Shown here: piece by piece, positions 35,338 through 44,418 of the stretch
How positions within the stretch are numbered: position 1 is the stretch's first letter
Layout: each line of letters starts with the position of its first letter
Source of the DNA: an uncultured Prolixibacteraceae bacterium
GTDB taxonomy: Bacteria; Bacteroidota; Bacteroidia; Bacteroidales; Prolixibacteraceae
Length of the DNA: 47,412 nt
NCBI GenBank assembly: GCA_903834475.1
Contig: CAILJH010000230.1
Location: 1-47,412, forward strand
Direction: 5' to 3'
Position numbers and translations under genes: made by a program
The notes under the pieces: generated by a model
What the model saw: the letters and a program-made list of their open reading frames with translations, nothing else
The model's database searches: none
Told to the model about the DNA's origin: nothing

Positions 35338-36981
35338 TTACTTCAAAACTTCTTCCAGAATATTTCCTATGCAGTGATCGGGAATAGGCATGTGAAGAAT
35401 TTCCATGATCGTGGGAACCATATCCTGACCATAAGTTTTGCCAAGTATTTGCTTGTGGATTACAGAGTTGCCATGAAGGATCAACGGTATGTTGGAATTA
35501 TCGTTGTATATGGTACGCTGGTATTTGTAAACCGGTTGCCAGCCATCCTCGAGTTGGTAAAGTACATCGCCCGACCGTTTAAAATTGTAGGAATTGGCAA
35601 TTACCGCAAGTTGCCCTTTGGCATAATCGCCCTGAGCAAAGGATGAGGATGGCAAGGCAATTTTTACACCTTCAAATTGATTGATGAAATTAGCCGTTTT
35701 GGTTTGGATGTCTGCCAGTGAAATATTCTTCTTTTCAAGCAAATCATAGTTGAAATAGAGTTGCTGATCAATGACTTCCTCAATGTAGTCGCCTTGTCCG
35801 TAGGTTATGTTCAGGTATGATTTTAACAGCGCAATGGCACTTTCTGGTGAGAATGTTCCGCCAGGCATTTTAAATTCTTCTTTCAAGTAGTCAACCGGAT
35901 ACATCGAGGAACAACTTGAAGTTAAAACAACCAGTGAATTCCCTTTTCCAACCGCTTTGTCAAGATAGTCAAGAATCAAGGCAATATCCTGATCGAGCCG
36001 GAGATAGGTGTCTTCCATTTCGACGGAGGCAGGTCCAAAGGAATTGTTCTCATAGTCCATCGATGCAAATGTAACAGCCAGAAAATCCGGAAATTCATCC
36101 TTTCCAAGCTTCTCCGCAATCATCAGGTTGATTGCAAAATCTTTCACGATTGTGTTCCCAAAAGGCGTGGTTTTCAGGAACTTGTAACTACCTGCATTTT
36201 CCTTGATTTTCTTCAGGTTATATGGGAAAGTATTCCATTTGTCGTAATAGCCTTTCTCTAAGATATAGTCATCGCCCAGGCTTTCCTCGTAGCTCGAAAC
36301 AGGTAAAAGGGTGGTCCACTCGCGTTGAGTATAGGTTTTCGCGAAGCTTTTTTCATTGAATTGACGAACCCATTCCGGAAATGTATCCACATAATAAGAA
36401 CTTGAGATCATATTTCCGTTTTGAGTATCAAACCAATATGCTCCATCAGCAGCATGACCGGCTGAAAGCACAGCGCTCACATCGTTCATTGCCACACTGT
36501 AAACCTTTGATTTATTGCGTGAATCAATTTTCATGAGGTCACCGATCGTTGGACACAGAAGTTTGCCGGCAGACCGTTCTCCTTCCTTCGAGTCGCTCCC
36601 AACCGTAATAAAATAGTTGTCTTCAATGCAATTTACTTCTTTCTTTTTTAGACGGTCGTACCAGCTATCATTAATAATGCCATGCGTTGCAGGGTCAACA
36701 CCAGTAAAAAGAGTTGCGGTTCCCGTCGAAACTTTCTGAATGTGCAAATCGAGCTGGGCATTGTTACAAACGGCTCCTTCATTAACCAACCGCTTAAAAC
36801 CTCCGGCCTGAAACTTGTTCCAGTAACGGGTGATGTAATCCGTCCGCATCTGATCAACAGATAATACAAGCACTAAACGGGGAATATTGGAATCGGTAGT
36901 TTTAATGTTTTGTGCTGCAAGGAAGTTTCCGAAGAAAAACATCAGGATCACAACCAGACAGAGAATATTTCGTTTTGTCAT
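35338..36981 (-). CDS. PafA-like alkaline phosphatase homologue, probably catalytically impaired
   Basis: The 547-residue protein has a signal peptide (ILCLVVILMFFFGNFLAAQ) and the alkaline phosphatase superfamily fold. The first metal Asp is present (VDQMRTDY, Asp43) and the nucleophile Thr is in STGTATLFTG (about Thr86). Asp309 in ASMDYENNSFG is kept, but the His expected four residues later is Asn313. The usual TADHG metal pair is TSSCSSM (Ser356/Cys357), and the HG[ST] site before the final YD-IPL segment is absent. A scaffold, binding or altered-substrate role is likely. The alignment was made by eye. Confidence 0.85.
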   Translation of the reverse strand: MTKRNILCLVVILMFFFGNFLAAQNIKTTDSNIPRLVLVLSVDQMRTDYITRYWNKFQAGGFKRLVNEGAVCNNAQLDLHIQKVSTGTATLFTGVDPATHGIINDSWYDRLKKKEVNCIEDNYFITVGSDSKEGERSAGKLLCPTIGDLMKIDSRNKSKVYSVAMNDVSAVLSAGHAADGAYWFDTQNGNMISSSYYVDTFPEWVRQFNEKSFAKTYTQREWTTLLPVSSYEESLGDDYILEKGYYDKWNTFPYNLKKIKENAGSYKFLKTTPFGNTIVKDFAINLMIAEKLGKDEFPDFLAVTFASMDYENNSFGPASVEMEDTYLRLDQDIALILDYLDKAVGKGNSLVVLTSSCSSMYPVDYLKEEFKMPGGTFSPESAIALLKSYLNITYGQGDYIEEVIDQQLYFNYDLLEKKNISLADIQTKTANFINQFEGVKIALPSSSFAQGDYAKGQLAVIANSYNFKRSGDVLYQLEDGWQPVYKYQRTIYNDNSNIPLILHGNSVIHKQILGKTYGQDMVPTIMEILHMPIPDHCIGNILEEVLK

Positions 36982-37001
36982 AGGGGACTAATTTTGAATG
37001 G

Positions 37002-37032
37002 CAAAAGTATAAAAACAAAAACTCATCGCCAA
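37002..37032 (-). promoter_or_regulatory. Candidate promoter for the PafA-like gene
   Basis: On the minus strand TACTTTTG (37002-37009) is an exact TAnnTTTG box with TTG at 37030-37032, 20 bases upstream. It ends 20 bases from the ATG at 36981. Confidence 0.5.
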
Positions 37033-37404
37033 TTGCCATAAATTAACGAAAAATGCAGGAGAAAAATTATTTAGGTTGACTTCTGGAAGGATTAAAGTAT
37101 TTCCTTTTAGAAGTGACAGGAATTCTAAACCGAACTTATGAACCCTCACTTAAAAGGCTGCTTAAATTGAAAAAAACAATTTTTGAGGGTTTTTGACAAC
37201 GAGTTTGTCCGTTAAGCATCATTATTTTGAACAATCTGTCATTTTAAGTGCTGATTTTCAGCAAAAAAGGCCACTTTTCAAATTCGCAACCGGAATCGAC
37301 GTCCGAAAAACTGACGAAAGTCAACCAATGTTATTAAACATTCAAATGCACAGAGCTATCTGTCTGTTATTCTGACAACTACATTTGTATTCGTTTTTTT
37401 CAAA
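37033..37404. other. Non-coding interval with two hairpins, no convincing gene
   Basis: The 372-base stretch between the two divergent promoters has no ORF I accept. It holds a 12-bp plus-strand RNA hairpin (37080-37113, two G-U pairs) and a nested hairpin (outer arms 37141-37148/37184-37191, inner arms 37164-37169/37177-37182) followed by a T-run. These could belong to a small RNA or a leader. Confidence 0.4.
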
Positions 37405-37438
37405 TTGGAATTTACATCTTCCGAATGTCATAACTTTG
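37405..37438 (+). promoter_or_regulatory. Candidate promoter for gdhA
   Basis: TAACTTTG at 37431-37438 is an exact TAnnTTTG box, with TTG at 37405-37407, 23 bases upstream. The ATG of gdhA is 23 bases downstream. Confidence 0.55.
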
Positions 37439-37461
37439 AACATCATTAAATATTTTAAACG

Positions 37462-38796
37462 ATGAAAGCAGACATAAGTGAATTTTTGGAAGCCCTGAAG
37501 GTAAGAACACCGGGCGAACGCGAGTTCCATCAGGCAGTTCAGGAAGTAATAGAATCTATCTGGGATGTTTACCAGAAAAACCCGAGATATCAGAAGGCCA
37601 AAATATTGGAACGAATTGTAGAGCCGGAACGCACCATTATTTTCCGTGTACCATGGATCGACGATCGGGGCGAAGTGCAGGTAAATCGTGGCTACCGTGT
37701 GGAATTCAATTCAGCCATCGGGCCATACAAAGGTGGTTTGCGATTTCACCCGACGGTAACTTTAAGTGTCCTGAAATTTCTGGGATTCGAACAAACGTTT
37801 AAAAATAGCCTGACGACTCTGCCAATGGGCGGCGGTAAAGGCGGTTCAGACTTTAATCCGAAAGGCAAGTCTGATAACGAAATTATGCGTTTTTGCCAAT
37901 CATTCATGTCAGAACTTTACCGGCACATTGGTCCAAATACCGACGTCCCTGCAGGCGATATTGGTGTTGGTGGCCGCGAAATTGGCTTCTTGTTTGGACA
38001 GTATAAAAGACTCAAGAATGAGTTTACCGGTGTTTTAACCGGGAAAGGACTTGGCTGGGGCGGAAGTTTGATCCGTCCGGAAGCAACAGGTTTTGGAGCG
38101 GTTTATTTTGTACAGCACATCCTCAGCAATCTGGGGAAAGATATCGTAGGTAAAACATTCAGTGTTTCTGGTTTTGGGAATGTGGCCTGGGGAGCCATCA
38201 TCAAAATTAACGAATTGGGTGGCAAAGTAGTTACCATTTCCGGACCTGACGGATATATTCATGATGCTGAGGGTATAACAGGCGAAAAGGTGGATTATCT
38301 GCTCGAACTTCGGGCTTCAAATAACGATGTGGTTGAACCTTACGCTGCTGAATTCGGTGCACAGTTTTTTGCCGGAAAAAAGCCATGGGAATGCCCGGTT
38401 GACATTGCTATGCCATGTGCCTGCGAAAACGAAGTCAATCTCGAAGATGCCAAAACATTAGTTAAAAACGGCTGCTTCCTTGTAGCTGAAACCTCAAACA
38501 TGGGCTGTACTGCCGATGCTGTTGAATACCTGACTGAAGCAATTGCCTATGCACCGGGTAAAGCTGTAAATGCTGGGGGTGTGGCAGTTTCAGGACTTGA
38601 AATGTCACAAAATTCCATCCGCATGAACTGGCCCAAAGAGGAAGTGGATAAATATCTGCACCGCATCATGAAAGACATTCATGAGACTTGCGTAAAATAT
38701 GGCCGGAAAGGAAATAAAGTGAATTATGTGGTAGGTGCCAATGTTGGTGGCTTTGTAAAAGTTGCTGACGCGATGCTTGCCCAGGGAATAGTTTAA
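37462..38796 (+). CDS. gdhA: NADP-dependent glutamate dehydrogenase
   Basis: The 444-residue protein has the hexameric GDH signature: NSAIGPYKGGLRFHPTV, the catalytic Lys segment PMGGGKGGSDFNPKGK and the Rossmann part (VSGFGNVAWGA). Length and the SDNEIMRFCQSFM segment fit the class I, NADP-preferring type. It assimilates ammonium by converting 2-oxoglutarate to glutamate, or the reverse. It is monocistronic, with its own promoter and terminator. Confidence 0.95.
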   Translation: MKADISEFLEALKVRTPGEREFHQAVQEVIESIWDVYQKNPRYQKAKILERIVEPERTIIFRVPWIDDRGEVQVNRGYRVEFNSAIGPYKGGLRFHPTVTLSVLKFLGFEQTFKNSLTTLPMGGGKGGSDFNPKGKSDNEIMRFCQSFMSELYRHIGPNTDVPAGDIGVGGREIGFLFGQYKRLKNEFTGVLTGKGLGWGGSLIRPEATGFGAVYFVQHILSNLGKDIVGKTFSVSGFGNVAWGAIIKINELGGKVVTISGPDGYIHDAEGITGEKVDYLLELRASNNDVVEPYAAEFGAQFFAGKKPWECPVDIAMPCACENEVNLEDAKTLVKNGCFLVAETSNMGCTADAVEYLTEAIAYAPGKAVNAGGVAVSGLEMSQNSIRMNWPKEEVDKYLHRIMKDIHETCVKYGRKGNKVNYVVGANVGGFVKVADAMLAQGIV

Positions 38797-38821
38797 AAAA
38801 AAACGTTTTCAACGTCAGGAA

Positions 38822-38869
38822 ATGTCCCGGAAATTTCTTCTCACGAGGAGATTCCGGGACATATTTTTT
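38822..38869 (+). terminator. Rho-independent terminator of gdhA
   Basis: An 11-bp perfect stem (38822-38832 with 38852-38862), partly extended by the inner sequence, is followed directly by a T-run. It lies 26 bases after the gdhA stop. Confidence 0.9.
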
Positions 38870-39002
38870 GCACCCAGAATGATTCCTGATTGATTTTAAG
38901 GCTCTTTAAAAGGTTAATTTTCCATTCATTTTTCAATAAAATAATATTCGCTTCATATTCAGGACTTTTATTTTGACTTATTTTGCTCAAATTTTGCGGA
39001 AA

Positions 39003-39767
39003 ATGTTGATTGACACACATTCTCATATTTATTCAACAGACTTTATTCACGATTTAGATGAAGTCATTCAAAGGGCCTACTCCAACGATGTCAGGAAGAT
39101 TATTCTTCCCAACATTGACAGTTCTTCCGTAAAAAATCTGTTAAGCCTGGTTGATACTTACCCGCATATCTGCTTTCCGCTCATGGGATTGCACCCAACT
39201 TCGGTAAATCACGATTATCTGGAAGAATTGCAGCTTGTTGAATACTGGCTTAAAAAACGTAAATTTTACGGAATTGGCGAAATTGGAATCGACTTGTACT
39301 GGGACAAATCCTTTCTGGAGGAGCAGTTACATGCATTCCGGGTTCAGCTTGACCTGGCGAAACAGTATGGTTTGCCCGTTGTTATTCATGTCCGCGATTC
39401 GTTTGACGAAGTTTACGAGGTATTAAATGATGTCAAAGACGATAAACTGACCGGCGTTTTTCACAGTTTTACGGGAACCCTCGAACAGGCCAGAATGGTG
39501 ACCGATCTGGGATTCAAGATTGGAGTAAATGGAATTGTCACCTTCAAAAAAAGCGGACTGGATGAGGTTATCAAACAAATAGACCCGTCAAATCTGATCC
39601 TTGAAACCGATTCTCCATATTTGACTCCCGCTCCTTTCCGCGGAAAAAGAAACGAAAGCTCATACTTGGTATATGTAGCACAAAAAATTGCCGATCTTCA
39701 CCAGATGACAGTTGGCGATGTTGCAAAAATCACCACCGAAAATGCCCGCAATCTATTTGGCATTTAA
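39003..39767 (+). CDS. TatD-family metal-dependent hydrolase/DNase
   Basis: The ATG at 39003 (MLIDTHSHIYS) gives 254 residues, the normal TatD length. A more upstream start adds residues not typical of the family. Metal motifs are DTHSH, GEIGID, VIHVRDSF, FHSFTG and LETDSPYLTPAPFRG. TatD enzymes are 3'-5' exonucleases acting in DNA or RNA quality control. It follows gdhA after its terminator. Confidence 0.93.
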   Translation: MLIDTHSHIYSTDFIHDLDEVIQRAYSNDVRKIILPNIDSSSVKNLLSLVDTYPHICFPLMGLHPTSVNHDYLEELQLVEYWLKKRKFYGIGEIGIDLYWDKSFLEEQLHAFRVQLDLAKQYGLPVVIHVRDSFDEVYEVLNDVKDDKLTGVFHSFTGTLEQARMVTDLGFKIGVNGIVTFKKSGLDEVIKQIDPSNLILETDSPYLTPAPFRGKRNESSYLVYVAQKIADLHQMTVGDVAKITTENARNLFGI

Positions 39768-39960
39768 CTATCTTCCTCCTCATTTTTCCACTTGTCACCA
39801 ATAATTCTCAGAAAAAACTGAGCTACTGAAATTTATTGTATTGTAATCAAAAAGAGTTATTTTCGCAATGCAAATTTCAGTGTAGTGTCAAACCATTCAT
39901 TGAAGTATTGATGCCTAAAAAACCATCTTCAACATTTCCGTATAATTAGCAAGTACACAA

Positions 39961-40992
39961 GTGGAAAGTAAACCATCGATTCTCATTATCTATACCGGAG
40001 GAACCATTGGAATGGTTCAAAAAACAAGCAATGGGATTCTGGTACCCGTAAAATTTGATCAGATTCAGGAAGAAGTGCCCGACCTTGACCGTCTGGGATG
40101 TAATTTGCAGGTGGTAACTTTCAATCCTCCCATCGATTCTTCCAACATGACTCCGGCCGTCTGGGTGAAAATTGCAAGCACCATTGAACGCAATTACAAT
40201 AAATATGATGGATTTGTAATATTACATGGGACCGACACCATGGCCTACACCGCATCGGCCCTCAGCTATATGTTCGGAAACCTCGACAAACCGATTGTTT
40301 TAACCGGATCGCAATTACCAATTGGGATACTTCGTACCGACGGGAAGGAAAACCTGATTACTTCGATTCAAATTGCTTCGGCAAAAATAAATGGAGTAGC
40401 CATAGTTCCTGAAGTTTGTGTTTATTTCAATACCAAACTTTTCCGTGGAAACCGGATTTCAAAACGTCATGCGGATGATTTCAGCGCCTTTTCTTCTGTG
40501 AATTATCCGCCACTGGCCAATGCCGGAGTTGAAATAAAATACTTCCAGGAAAATATCAACCGTTTTGCCAACAAAGGAATATTAAAAGTCAGGACTCATT
40601 TCGACGAGAATGTGGTCATCCTGAAGATTTTTCCCGGAATCGGACGAATGGTCTTTGAAAATATTCTGAATATTCCGGAACTGAAAGGAGTTGTTCTTGA
40701 ATCGTTCGGATCAGGAAATATTCCGAATTCGCGATGGATGATCAGCCAGATAAAAAATGCAATCAAACGTAAAATCATCTTCCTGAATGTTACTCAATGT
40801 CAGGGTGGAGCAGTAAAAATGGGTCAGTATGAAACCAGTTCCGAACTACTTAAGGCCGGTGTTGTGAGCGGGAAAGACATGACAACCGAAGCGGCCATTA
40901 CCAAGCTGATGTTTTTGCTCGGTCAGGGACTCGATCATGAAGAAATAAAGCTTCACCTGAATAAAAGTTTGATCGGGGAAATCAGTGAATAG
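39961..40992 (+). CDS. ansA: Type I L-asparaginase
   Basis: The 343-residue protein begins with GTG. The first catalytic motif is YTGGTIGMV, with the nucleophile Thr, and the second is HGTDTMAYTA (Thr-Asp). Length fits type I cytoplasmic asparaginases, and no signal peptide is present. It hydrolyses asparagine to aspartate and ammonia. A possible promoter with a TATTTTCG box lies ~100 bases upstream, weakly matching consensus. Confidence 0.93.
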   Translation: MESKPSILIIYTGGTIGMVQKTSNGILVPVKFDQIQEEVPDLDRLGCNLQVVTFNPPIDSSNMTPAVWVKIASTIERNYNKYDGFVILHGTDTMAYTASALSYMFGNLDKPIVLTGSQLPIGILRTDGKENLITSIQIASAKINGVAIVPEVCVYFNTKLFRGNRISKRHADDFSAFSSVNYPPLANAGVEIKYFQENINRFANKGILKVRTHFDENVVILKIFPGIGRMVFENILNIPELKGVVLESFGSGNIPNSRWMISQIKNAIKRKIIFLNVTQCQGGAVKMGQYETSSELLKAGVVSGKDMTTEAAITKLMFLLGQGLDHEEIKLHLNKSLIGEISE

Positions 40993-41046
40993 CTTTTTTG
41001 TTTGAATTTTTCTTACTTTGCAGCCCTGAAAAAACAGCCAAATACT

Positions 41047-41134
41047 GGAGAGATGCAGGAGTGGCTTATCTGGCACGCCTGGAAAGCGTGTGTTCCTCAA
41101 AAGGGAACCGGGGGTTCGAATCCCCCTCTCTCCG
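41047..41134 (+). tRNA. tRNA-Ser (anticodon GGA)
   Basis: The 88-nt sequence folds as a class II tRNA with a long variable arm. The acceptor arms GGAGAGA and TCTCTCC pair, the anticodon loop is CTGGAAA (anticodon GGA at 41081-41083), and the T arm has GGGGGTTCGAATCCCCC. The discriminator is G. CCA is not encoded. Confidence 0.97.
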
Positions 41135-41296
41135 CTCTTTCAATTAATTAGAGATTTCATTCAATTAATTAGACAAAGAATTTGTTGCATTAGTTTTTAT
41201 ATTTGGCAAATATCCCCCAAATTAAAATTACTTATAGGAGTTGTAAAATCAATGCTAAATAAAAAAACAAGGTTAACATTTTTAATAAATGTGGAT

Positions 41297-41323
41297 TTTG
41301 TTGAATTTTATTTAATAGTTTTG
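41297..41323 (+). promoter_or_regulatory. Candidate promoter for the pstS-like/TonB locus
   Basis: TAGTTTTG at 41316-41323 is an exact TAnnTTTG box. A TTTG at 41297-41300 lies 15 bases upstream, shorter than ideal. The start codon is ~125 bases downstream. Confidence 0.4.
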
Positions 41324-41387
41324 AACCGCAAAAACCAATGATTTCGTTATAATTATTTTCACATGATTTCTAAAACGGTCATGATGT

Positions 41388-41420
41388 GAAATGTATATTC
41401 TCACTTGGTGAATACATTTC
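41388..41420 (+). promoter_or_regulatory. Hairpin in the 5' leader of the pstS-like gene
   Basis: GAAATGTATATTC (41388-41400) pairs with GAATACATTTC (41410-41420), apart from a two-base bulge. It lies 28 bases before the ATG and could be an operator or RNA structure. Confidence 0.4.
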
Positions 41421-41448
41421 ATAAATGCAAAAACAAAGAGGATAATCG

Positions 41449-42399
41449 ATGAGGCATTTTAAATCAATATTAGGCACACTATTAGTTGGGGTAGTTCTAT
41501 TGTTTTGCTCATGCACCATGACCCCGAAAAAATTCACTGACGAAACACCGACCAGGGGTAAAATAAAGATAGCAGTTGATGACTCCTACCAATTGCTGGC
41601 TGACGCTGAACTGTTCACATTTCAATCTATATATAAGGATGCTCAAGTTCATCCGGTCTATCTGCCGGGCGACAGCATACTGAAATTATTTCTGAAAGAT
41701 TCTGTGAGAGTTATGATCACAAGTCGTAAATTAACCGAGAATGAAGAAGCCTATCTGAATGGCAAATCGATCATTCCCCGGACAACAAAAATTGCATATG
41801 ACGCTATTGCCTTCATTATCAACAAATCGAATCCTGATTCACTCATCCGTTACAACACCATAAAAGATATTTTCCTCGGGAAAACGTCAAAATGGAATCA
41901 AATCAATCCCCAATCGAAATTTGGTCCTCTTAAAATTGTATTTGATAATCCGGGATCGAACAACGTTCAGTCTATCATGAGTAAATTTGGAATTACCGGA
42001 GCGTTACCAGCATATTGCTATTCTGTAAATAAAAATTCTGAGGTGGTAAATTTTGTAGAGAGTCACCCTGAAGCCATTGGGGTCATTAGTGTAAACTGGA
42101 TTAGTGATCCGCGAGATTCGGTAAGTCATTCGTTTCTTGGCAAAATTAAAGTAGTTTCAATAACTCCTGAATTAAATTCTGAAGGAAGAGATTTCTATTC
42201 ACCGCATCCTGCCTATATAGCAAATAAAAGCTATCCTTTTATACGTGAGGTTTATACGATTAACCGGGAAACATTTACCGGACTTGGTACCGGATTCACT
42301 TCATTTATTGCCGGAGATTCTGGACAGCGTATTATACTGAAAATGGGAATGGTGCCGACAATGATGCCAATACGACTTGTAGAAATAAGAAAAAATTAA
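41449..42399 (+). CDS. PstS-like phosphate/anion-binding lipoprotein
   Basis: The 316-residue protein has a lipoprotein-like N-terminus (LLVGVVLLFCSC) and the PBP-like fold of phosphate ABC binding proteins, with IKDIFLGKTSKWNQI and the NPGSNNVQSIM segment typical of PstS relatives. There are no ABC permease genes nearby. In Bacteroidota this gene is often found with a TPR gene and exbB-exbD-tonB, as here, so it may have a role in envelope energy transduction. That role is not established. Confidence 0.82.
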   Translation: MRHFKSILGTLLVGVVLLFCSCTMTPKKFTDETPTRGKIKIAVDDSYQLLADAELFTFQSIYKDAQVHPVYLPGDSILKLFLKDSVRVMITSRKLTENEEAYLNGKSIIPRTTKIAYDAIAFIINKSNPDSLIRYNTIKDIFLGKTSKWNQINPQSKFGPLKIVFDNPGSNNVQSIMSKFGITGALPAYCYSVNKNSEVVNFVESHPEAIGVISVNWISDPRDSVSHSFLGKIKVVSITPELNSEGRDFYSPHPAYIANKSYPFIREVYTINRETFTGLGTGFTSFIAGDSGQRIILKMGMVPTMMPIRLVEIRKN

Positions 42400-42429
42400 A
42401 CTAATATTGTAATTAAATACTTACTAAAA

Positions 42430-44265
42430 ATGAGACTGATAATTGTAATACTATTTGCGCTATTTACAGTAACTGCATCTGGCCAGAACAAAAAATCTTC
42501 ATCAAAAAATGCACCAATAGTTTCGGCATATGATCAGAAGTTAAATACTGTATTAAAGCTTGTTTCAAGTGAACAGTATGAAGCTGCCGGACAAGCATTT
42601 GATGATCTGTTAAAGAATGAGCCGGGACATGGCGATACCTATTATTACTTTGGCGAAACAGTGATTAAAGAATACCTGGCTGACACCTTGTCAAATTCCT
42701 TGAAAGAAATGGCTACCAAAGCCAATGAGCTCTTCCGAAAAGGAATTCAGCAGGATTCTTCGAGCGTGTTAAATGATGTCGGCCTCGGTGCTGTCTGCCT
42801 GCTCCTTTCAGGGGACACGATTGCTGCAGATAAATATTTCAGGAAAGCAGAGGCATCTATACCAATCAAAATAAAATTTCTCTCCCCAAGAGATGCCAGG
42901 ACCCTGACTAAACTTGGATACTCACAAATTCTAAACAATACTGTCATCCGATATAAAAAGGCACTGAATTATCTCAATCGTGCTAAAGACATAGAGCCTA
43001 ACAATGCCTCAATATACCTGACACTGGGTGATGTTTATTTGCAGAAAAATGATGGGAAAAATGCCCTTGCGAGTTACAATAAGGCACTTAGTCTTGACCC
43101 CACTTCTCCAATGCCTAAAATTAAAATTGGTAATATCTATATTCGGGCTACAAATCTGAATGCCGCCCGGCCTTATCTTGATGAAGCACGCGACATTGAC
43201 TCCACATTTGCTCCGGTTTACCGCGAACTTGGAGAGTTGTATACGATGGCTGGCCAATTTAATCTCGCCAAAACGAACTTTCGTAAATTTCTTGACTTGT
43301 CGGGCAACAATACTCCAGCTAAAATTCAGTACGCCAAAGCCCTTTTCAGATCAAGGGATTATTCAACTGCATTGACAACTATCGAAGAAGTTTTAGCAGT
43401 TGACAAATCGCGTAATTACCTTAATCGACTGGCAGGATATTCATGCTACGATAAAAAACCACCGGAACTTGAAAAAGGAAGGACCTATCTGGAGAAATTC
43501 TTTGCAAATGCGAGTACCGCAAGTATTATTCCAAGAGATTACCTCTATTATAGCAGGATACTATATAAAGTGGCAAAAAAAGATTCATTGACCATATCAA
43601 AGGCTTTTGATGCATTCAAAAAAGCCTATGCAATGGATACAAATAATGTTGTATTGCTTTCAGAAATTGCTTCCAATTATTACTATTCACGAAAATATAA
43701 AGATGCAATCATCTGGCTCAACATTAAAAACAGAAAAGGAAAATCGGATAAAGATGACCTGATGTTAATCGGAAAATCATATTATCAATTATCCAATTTT
43801 CATAAAGCCGACAGTGTGTTCAACAAAGTAATTGTAGTTCAACCTGAAAATATACAGGCTTACGTTTATATTGCCAGAGCTGCTTCAAGTATGGATCCAA
43901 CCAGTGAACTGGGCTTGGCTCAACCGAAATTTGAAGCACTTGTTGGAAAAGTTGGTGCTGACACCATAAAATATGCCAAAGAATTGCAGGAATCTTATAC
44001 ATACCTTGGATATAATAATATTCAAAAGAAAGACTATAAAGCCGCTAAAATGTGGTACCAGAAATTGTTTAATCTGGAGCCTACAAACAAGCAATGGCAA
44101 CTGCAGTCACTGAAATCTCAGGCTTTAATCGCATACAAGGAGAAAAACTATGTTGAAGCCCGGGATTTATACGTTGAAATCAAAAAACTTGATCCAAACG
44201 ACCTTGAATCGGCTAAAGCAGTACAAGATTTGAACAAGGCGATTGACGCCTTGAAAAAGAAATAG
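42430..44265 (+). CDS. Periplasmic tetratricopeptide repeat protein
   Basis: The 611-residue protein has an N-terminal signal peptide (MRLIIVILFALFTVTASGQ) and many TPR motifs, for example around ASIYLTLGDVYLQKNDGKNA and FAPVYRELGELYTMAGQFN. It probably acts as a protein-protein scaffold in the periplasm. It starts 30 bases after the pstS-like gene and precedes exbB, suggesting a shared operon. Another promoter may lie in 44266-44418. Confidence 0.9.
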   Translation: MRLIIVILFALFTVTASGQNKKSSSKNAPIVSAYDQKLNTVLKLVSSEQYEAAGQAFDDLLKNEPGHGDTYYYFGETVIKEYLADTLSNSLKEMATKANELFRKGIQQDSSSVLNDVGLGAVCLLLSGDTIAADKYFRKAEASIPIKIKFLSPRDARTLTKLGYSQILNNTVIRYKKALNYLNRAKDIEPNNASIYLTLGDVYLQKNDGKNALASYNKALSLDPTSPMPKIKIGNIYIRATNLNAARPYLDEARDIDSTFAPVYRELGELYTMAGQFNLAKTNFRKFLDLSGNNTPAKIQYAKALFRSRDYSTALTTIEEVLAVDKSRNYLNRLAGYSCYDKKPPELEKGRTYLEKFFANASTASIIPRDYLYYSRILYKVAKKDSLTISKAFDAFKKAYAMDTNNVVLLSEIASNYYYSRKYKDAIIWLNIKNRKGKSDKDDLMLIGKSYYQLSNFHKADSVFNKVIVVQPENIQAYVYIARAASSMDPTSELGLAQPKFEALVGKVGADTIKYAKELQESYTYLGYNNIQKKDYKAAKMWYQKLFNLEPTNKQWQLQSLKSQALIAYKEKNYVEARDLYVEIKKLDPNDLESAKAVQDLNKAIDALKKK

Positions 44266-44418
44266 TCTGGACTAAAAATCTATGTTTATCAAGATTTACA
44301 AGAAATTTTATTTCATTTTTCTAATAATGTGGATGCAATTTTGAAAATATATTGCTTTCTTTGTTTCCGGACAAAATAAACCTATTGTTTTATATTTACT
44401 TTTAAATAAAAATTGAAA

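Larger units (their letters stand above)
41135..41448. other. AT-rich gap holding a direct repeat, a promoter and a leader hairpin
   Basis: There is no gene. A 14-base direct repeat TTCAATTAATTAGA occurs at 41139-41152 and 41160-41173. A candidate promoter for the downstream operon and a leader hairpin follow and are listed separately. Confidence 0.6.

Noticed and set aside
41047-41173. tRNA-Ser as an attachment site of an integrated element
   Set aside because: There is no duplicated tRNA 3' end, integrase or element boundary in view. The short AT-rich repeat does not include tRNA sequence.
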